Source: Prochlorothrix hollandica PCC 9006 = CALU 1027 (GTDB lineage Bacteria; Cyanobacteriota; Cyanobacteriia; Prochlorotrichales; Prochlorotrichaceae). Taken from it: a DNA stretch of 64,000 nucleotides. Below, piece by piece: positions 59,614 to 64,000 of this stretch. The DNA lies in contig NZ_KB235937.1 in NCBI RefSeq assembly GCF_000332315.1, positions 299,039 to 363,038 of the forward strand, given 5' to 3'. A program made the translations under genes and the position numbers. The notes below the pieces were generated by a model that was given only the letters and a program-made list of their open reading frames with translations, did no database searches and was not told where the DNA came from. The stretch's first letter is position 1. Every line of letters begins with the position of its first letter.

Positions 59614-62600
59614 TTATAACAGCAATACCGACGACTGGGGGAGCGAAGAGGGGGGAACAGCGGGGGACGGAGGGAGCAGCCAGTGGTGACCAAACTGGGC
59701 ATAAAGGGCCGGAAGCACCAGCAAGGTTAAGGCAGTGGCCGTAAACAGCCCCCCTAGCACCACCACCGCCAGGGGTTGGAGAATTTCCCGCCCCGGACCC
59801 TGGGCCAACACCAGGGGCAGCATCCCCAGGGCTGAGGTGAGGGCAGTCATCAAAATAGCCGTGAGCCGCTCTAGGGAGCCGGTGACCAGTGCCTGGGTTA
59901 GGGGCATCCCAGCGGCTAGTTGGGTGTTGTAGTTGTCCACCAGCAACAGGCCATTGCGCACCGCCACCCCCAAGAGGGTAATGAAACCCACAAGGGAAGC
60001 CACGGACAACACGCCACCACTGAGGGCCACAGAGACAATGCCCCCCGCGATCGCCAGGGGCAAGTTGGCCAGAATCATCAGGGTGGCGGGGAGGGATTGC
60101 ACCTGGAGATACATGAGCAGCCCAATGACCGCGATCGCCAGCCCCCCAAACAGCAGCAGGTTTTGGCTGGCCCGTTGCTCCGACTCAAACTGGCCACCGT
60201 ACTGGATGAAATAACCGGGGGGCAAGGTCACCTGGGCGCTCACCTGGTCTCGAATATCCCCAATCACCGATCCCAAGTCCCGCCCCGCCACATTGGCGGA
60301 CACCACCGTTAACCGGGACACATTCTCCCGACTAATGGCGTTGGGACCTTGGCCATACTCCACCTGGGCCAGTTGTCCCAAGGGAATGGCAGAACCGCTG
60401 GGGGTATCCACCCGCAACTGGCGCAGGGTCTCCAGGTCGCCCCGGGCACTGTCCTCAAACCAAACCACGATATCCAGCAATTGCTGCTGCTCCAGCACTT
60501 GGGACACCGTGCGGCCCTGGAGCGCCGTTTCCAGGGTCTCCGTGAGATCGCCCATGGTCAGGCCATAGCGAGCCGCCGCTGCCCGATCGCCGCGAATTTG
60601 AATCTGACGAATGGGCAATTGGGGAGCCAGTTGCAAATCCACCACCCCCGCCACCTGGCCCATGGCCGCCGTCACCGCCTGACCTAAGCGCCGCAGTTCC
60701 TGGAGATCGGGTCCAAAAATCTTGACCGCAATGGCACTGCGCACCCCCGACAGCACCTCATCCATGCGGTGGGAAATAAAGCCCCCCACGCTGGCGGGAA
60801 CCCCCGGTAATTTGGCCAGTTCAGCCCGGAGCGCCTCCAGGGTGGCGGGGCGATCGACCATGCCGACCTCGCTCAGTTCCACGTCCAACTCGGCAAAGTT
60901 GGAACCCACCACATGGGGATCCCCCGGCGATCGACCCGATCGCATTTGGATGGTTTCAAAGCGGGGATCCCCCTTCAAAGCCGCCTGGACCGCCAAGCCC
61001 GATCGGTTGGTCGCCCCCAGGGAACTGCCGGGAAACAACCCCAGGGACACCACTAGGGAACGTTCCTGGAACTCCGGCAAAAATACCCGCCCTAAACCGG
61101 GCACCAGGGCCAGGGAGGCCACCAACCCCGCCAAGGTCAGCAACAACACCAGCCGCGATCGGTGCAGGGCCAGATGCAACACCGGACGGTACAGCCGCTG
61201 ACTCCAGCGGGAGACCCAGGTTTCTTCCACGGGTAACGACACCCGGGCCAGGAGCAGGGCACAGAGGGCGGGGGTTAGGGTCAACGCCACCCCGGTTGAG
61301 GCAAAAATAGCCAGCAAATAGGCTAAGCCCATGGGGGCGAAAATTCGCCCCTCCACCCCGGTTAGGGAGAAGATGGGGGCAAAAATCACCCCAATGATCA
61401 CCGTGGACAAGACCACACTAGTCCGCACCTCGACGGAGGTGTTATAAACCACCGCCAGGGGATGGAGGGGCTGGGGCAACTGTTGGTTGTGCCGTAACCC
61501 GCGATAGCAGTTTTCCATATCAACAATGGCATCATCCACCACCGAGCCGATGGCGACGGCCAAGCCTCCCAGGGTCATGGTGTTGACACTGAACCCCAAG
61601 ACCTTGAGCAACAGCAGCCCCATCAGTAAAGACAGGGGAATGGCGCTCAGGGTGATGAGGGCAGTACGCCAATTCATCAAGAAAACCAGCATAATCACTG
61701 AAACAATGATGATGCCATCCCGGAGGGAGTCCCGGACATTATGGATAGACGCTTCAATGAAATCCCCTTGGCGAAAGGTGCGATGAACCACCACATCGGC
61801 GGGCAAACTGCCTTGCAACTCCGCCAGGGCCGTTTCCACCGCTTGGGTCACCGTCAAGGTGTCGGCAATGGGCTGTTTGTTGATTAACATCACCAGGGCT
61901 GGATCCCCATTGAGGCTACCGTCCCCCCGAGGCAGAGCCGCACCGATCTGCACCTGGGCGAGATCCTGCAACAGCACCGGCTTCCCCTGGCGCACCGTCA
62001 CGACGGACTGCTGGAGATCGGTGATGGACTCCACCTGGCCCATGGTGCGAATTAACACTTCCTGATCCGCATCAACCCACAAGCCCCCAGCCCCCTTGGG
62101 GTTTGCTGCCGCTGCTGCTGCGGTCACGTCCCCCAGGGACACCTGCAACGCGGTCAGTTTTTCCGGGTCCACCAGGATTTGATATTGGCGTTCTTCGCCC
62201 CCAAACAGGGTGACTTGGGTAACACCGGGCACCGCCAACAGCCGGGTGGTGACTTGGCGGGACACCTGTTGACGCAGGTCCCCCAGGGGGGTTTCCGTGG
62301 TCGTAAAGGCATATTCCAAAATGATTCCCAGGGGTGCACTGGGGGGGGAGAGTTGGGGCGGGTCGATGCCTTCCGGTAAGAGACCTTGGGCCTGCTGGAG
62401 GCGTTCAGTAATGCGTTGGCGAGCCTGGTAAACATCGGTGTCCCAGGAAAAGACCACCCGCACCGCCGATGCCCCTGCCACGGAGGTGGACCGCACCGCC
62501 GTCACCCCTGGGGTGCCATTGACGGCACTTTCGATGGGCAGGGTCACCAGGGCTTCCACATCTTCCGGGGCTAGTCCCGGCGCTTCGGTTTGGATATCGA

Positions 62601-62739
62601 CCTGGGGCGGGGCAAAGCTGGGGAACACATCCAGGGGCATGGTGCGGAGGGTCTGTAAGCCGATGACGGTCACCAAGATGGCCACCACCACCACGATCCA
62701 ACGCTGGGCGATCGATCCCTTCAAAATGCGATTGAGCAT
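59614..62739 (-). CDS. RND efflux pump, CusA/CzcA-like permease
   Basis: 1041 residues. RWIVVVVAILVTVIGLQTL is the first membrane helix, followed by DIQTEAPGLAPEDVEALVT and the porter domain, then GLAVAIGSVVDDAIVDMENC (fourth helix with its acidic residues) and the mirror-image second half (GGIVSVALSGGVLSVASLVG, LLGVAVRNGLLLVDNYN). The overall match is with the heavy-metal/CzcA-type group of RND transporters, a proton-driven pump of the inner membrane that exports through an adaptor and an outer-membrane channel. Four bases separate it from the adaptor gene upstream. Metal is not identifiable from sequence alone. Confidence 0.88.
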   Translation of the reverse strand: MLNRILKGSIAQRWIVVVVAILVTVIGLQTLRTMPLDVFPSFAPPQVDIQTEAPGLAPEDVEALVTLPIESAVNGTPGVTAVRSTSVAGASAVRVVFSWDTDVYQARQRITERLQQAQGLLPEGIDPPQLSPPSAPLGIILEYAFTTTETPLGDLRQQVSRQVTTRLLAVPGVTQVTLFGGEERQYQILVDPEKLTALQVSLGDVTAAAAAANPKGAGGLWVDADQEVLIRTMGQVESITDLQQSVVTVRQGKPVLLQDLAQVQIGAALPRGDGSLNGDPALVMLINKQPIADTLTVTQAVETALAELQGSLPADVVVHRTFRQGDFIEASIHNVRDSLRDGIIIVSVIMLVFLMNWRTALITLSAIPLSLLMGLLLLKVLGFSVNTMTLGGLAVAIGSVVDDAIVDMENCYRGLRHNQQLPQPLHPLAVVYNTSVEVRTSVVLSTVIIGVIFAPIFSLTGVEGRIFAPMGLAYLLAIFASTGVALTLTPALCALLLARVSLPVEETWVSRWSQRLYRPVLHLALHRSRLVLLLTLAGLVASLALVPGLGRVFLPEFQERSLVVSLGLFPGSSLGATNRSGLAVQAALKGDPRFETIQMRSGRSPGDPHVVGSNFAELDVELSEVGMVDRPATLEALRAELAKLPGVPASVGGFISHRMDEVLSGVRSAIAVKIFGPDLQELRRLGQAVTAAMGQVAGVVDLQLAPQLPIRQIQIRGDRAAAARYGLTMGDLTETLETALQGRTVSQVLEQQQLLDIVVWFEDSARGDLETLRQLRVDTPSGSAIPLGQLAQVEYGQGPNAISRENVSRLTVVSANVAGRDLGSVIGDIRDQVSAQVTLPPGYFIQYGGQFESEQRASQNLLLFGGLAIAVIGLLMYLQVQSLPATLMILANLPLAIAGGIVSVALSGGVLSVASLVGFITLLGVAVRNGLLLVDNYNTQLAAGMPLTQALVTGSLERLTAILMTALTSALGMLPLVLAQGPGREILQPLAVVVLGGLFTATALTLLVLPALYAQFGHHWLLPPSPAVPPSSLPQSSVLLL

Positions 62740-62743
62740 GGCG

Positions 62744-64000
62744 TTAGTCCACCCCCGTTTTTTCCAGCACGGGCTGGGGGGCGGGGGCGGGGGGAGACCA
62801 GGGGGGCGGCGGGGGGCGGCGGATCAGGAAGCCCAAACCAAAGGAACCCAGGGCGATCGCCCCTCCCACAGCCCAGAGCAACCCAGGGGAACGGCTTGGG
62901 GCTTCCGGGAGGCGGGCGGTGGCATCGTCGGGAACTGTCCTGGGGCGCAGGGATTCCCCATAGAGTTGCAAGGCTCCCTGTACCACCACCTGATCTCCCT
63001 CAAACAGTCCCTGGGTCACCACCACCCGGCCTCCCGATCGCGGACCTAAGGTCACCGTGATGGGTACAAAGGTGTCGCCGTTTTGGACAAAGACCAGGGC
63101 GCGATCGGGGGCTAAGCCAGCCTGGGCTGCATCGATGAGGGCAGTGGTGGGCAGGGTGATAACGGGGCGGGGGCTGCGATCGCTGAGGATCTCCAGTTCC
63201 GCAAACATCCCCGGCTTCAGCAGTTGTCCCGGATTCTCTAGGGCTAGGGTGACGGGCACTGTCCGGCTGACCGGATCCACCGCCGGGGCGATCAGGGTCA
63301 CCTGCCCCTTAAACAGCCGATCGGGCAACCCCGTCACCCTGGCCCGAACCCCCTGGCCCAGGGCCACCTGGGCGAGGTCCTGCTCAAAAACCTGGGCCGT
63401 CACCTGGAGGCGATCGCCGGAGACCAGGGTCAACAAGGGGGTCACGGCTTCCTCCACCGCCTCCCCCAGGGTGATCCACCGTTCCGCCACCGTGCCCGAT
63501 CGGGGAGCCACCACCGTCACCCGGCCTTCGGGGGTCGCAGGACTGTTCAATTGCTGCAATCGGTTGCGATAGGTGGCGGTGCTGAGACCTACTTGGGTTT
63601 GGGCTGCATCTAGGGCGGCTGTGGCCCGATCCCGTTCCGCCGCCGCTGCCAAGACTGCTTCCCGGCTTTGGGCGCGGGTCAGGTGGCTTTGGGCTTCCCG
63701 CCAAGCTGCTTCGGAGGCTAACAGTTGCTGACGGGCGATCGCCCCTGCCGCCAATAATTCCTGATCCCGTTGGTAGCGATCGTCGGTTAAGGTCACCTGG
63801 GTTTGGGCGGCGGCAATATCCCCTTGGGCAATGGCCTGCTGACGCTCATAGTTGCGTTGGGCCAGGGTCATATTGGCCTCGGCTTGCCGCAGATCGGCCT
63901 CGGCGGCGGTGCGCTGGGCTTCGCTGGCCACCCGCAGTTCCGTTAAGGCCGGGGCGAGGAGGATGACCAAGGCTTGGCCCTGCACCACCGCATCCCCCGG
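62744..64000 (-). CDS. RND efflux periplasmic adaptor subunit (5' end outside window)
   Basis: At least 418 residues; the frame is open to the right edge (PGDAVVQGQALVIL), so the N-terminus with its signal peptide is missing. A long coiled-coil hairpin (EAQRTAAEADLRQAEANMTL through RLQQLNSPATPEGR) is followed by a lipoyl-like half (VVAPRSGTVAERWITLGEAV), a beta-barrel region and a membrane-proximal domain, the HlyD/CusB-type order. A C-terminal hydrophobic segment (LLWAVGGAIALGSFGLGFLI) and Pro-rich end are unusual for this family. It bridges the pump to an outer-membrane channel. First known gene of the operon. Confidence 0.85.
   Translation of the reverse strand, partial: PGDAVVQGQALVILLAPALTELRVASEAQRTAAEADLRQAEANMTLAQRNYERQQAIAQGDIAAAQTQVTLTDDRYQRDQELLAAGAIARQQLLASEAAWREAQSHLTRAQSREAVLAAAAERDRATAALDAAQTQVGLSTATYRNRLQQLNSPATPEGRVTVVAPRSGTVAERWITLGEAVEEAVTPLLTLVSGDRLQVTAQVFEQDLAQVALGQGVRARVTGLPDRLFKGQVTLIAPAVDPVSRTVPVTLALENPGQLLKPGMFAELEILSDRSPRPVITLPTTALIDAAQAGLAPDRALVFVQNGDTFVPITVTLGPRSGGRVVVTQGLFEGDQVVVQGALQLYGESLRPRTVPDDATARLPEAPSRSPGLLWAVGGAIALGSFGLGFLIRRPPPPPWSPPAPAPQPVLEKTGVD

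Noticed and set aside
1-64000. tRNA and rRNA genes
   Set aside because: No T-arm/anticodon-arm pattern or ribosomal RNA stretch was recognised on either strand.

Overview
The window looks like chromosomal DNA of a cyanobacterium. The sequence is studded with GCGATCGC-type (HIP1) octamers. It carries many copies of cyanobacterial accessory families (Uma2 endonucleases, DUF29, Rpn/DUF2887 with DUF4351), a citramalate synthase, HpnA and small cyanobacterial membrane proteins. I cannot name the species from sequence alone. No tRNA, rRNA or CRISPR array was recognised.

Layout. 0-2.1 kb: accessory genes (a frameshifted PD-(D/E)XK nuclease fragment, a retropepsin-like protein, a Uma2-DUF29 pair). 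2.2-19.2 kb: a visibly AT-rich surface-polysaccharide cluster with an ABC-2 exporter (Wzm/Wzt type), a broken IS1-family element, eight glycosyltransferase-type proteins (several multidomain) and a membrane glycosyltransferase with a DPM1-like partner. It ends against a convergent GDP-mannose 4,6-dehydratase. 20.2-32.6 kb: an accessory island with a DUF104/PIN toxin-antitoxin pair, an AbiEii-like nucleotidyltransferase, an Rpn nuclease with a 12-bp minisatellite, and an alternating array of Uma2 and DUF29 genes with several decayed copies. 32.6-36.0 kb: rfbC-rfbA-rfbB (dTDP-rhamnose precursor synthesis) on the minus strand, with its gaps invaded by miniature elements. 36.1-48.0 kb: mostly core genes (VanW-like, NCS2 permease, FGGY kinase, two poorly known proteins, MacB/FtsX-type permease, SRPBCC protein, MscS-like channel, cimA). 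48.2-50.9 kb: a Septu-like AAA ATPase/HNH pair beside an IS1 remnant. 51.3-57.7 kb: secreted pullulanase, small membrane proteins, hpnA. 58.0-64.0 kb: a metal-efflux type RND operon (adaptor, pump, lipoprotein, two-domain DUF305 protein), cut by the window edge.

Gene products fit together in three themes: (i) synthesis, assembly and ABC-dependent export of a deoxysugar-containing polysaccharide (gmd and rfbCAB supply GDP- and dTDP-linked sugars to the transferases and exporter); (ii) an accessory/defence layer of nucleases and toxin-like genes in heavy turnover; (iii) envelope housekeeping and metal efflux.

The most striking structural signal is a set of non-autonomous mobile repeats: a 103-bp element (six copies, TA duplication, one insertion exactly reconstructible inside a Uma2 gene), a 283-305-bp element (two full copies plus a remnant, one with an 8-bp target duplication that replaces the stop codon of rfbC), and a 99-bp hairpin element. 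The most likely undescribed functional system is the recurring Uma2-DUF29 pairing. All functional calls rest on reading motifs by eye; no database search was run.
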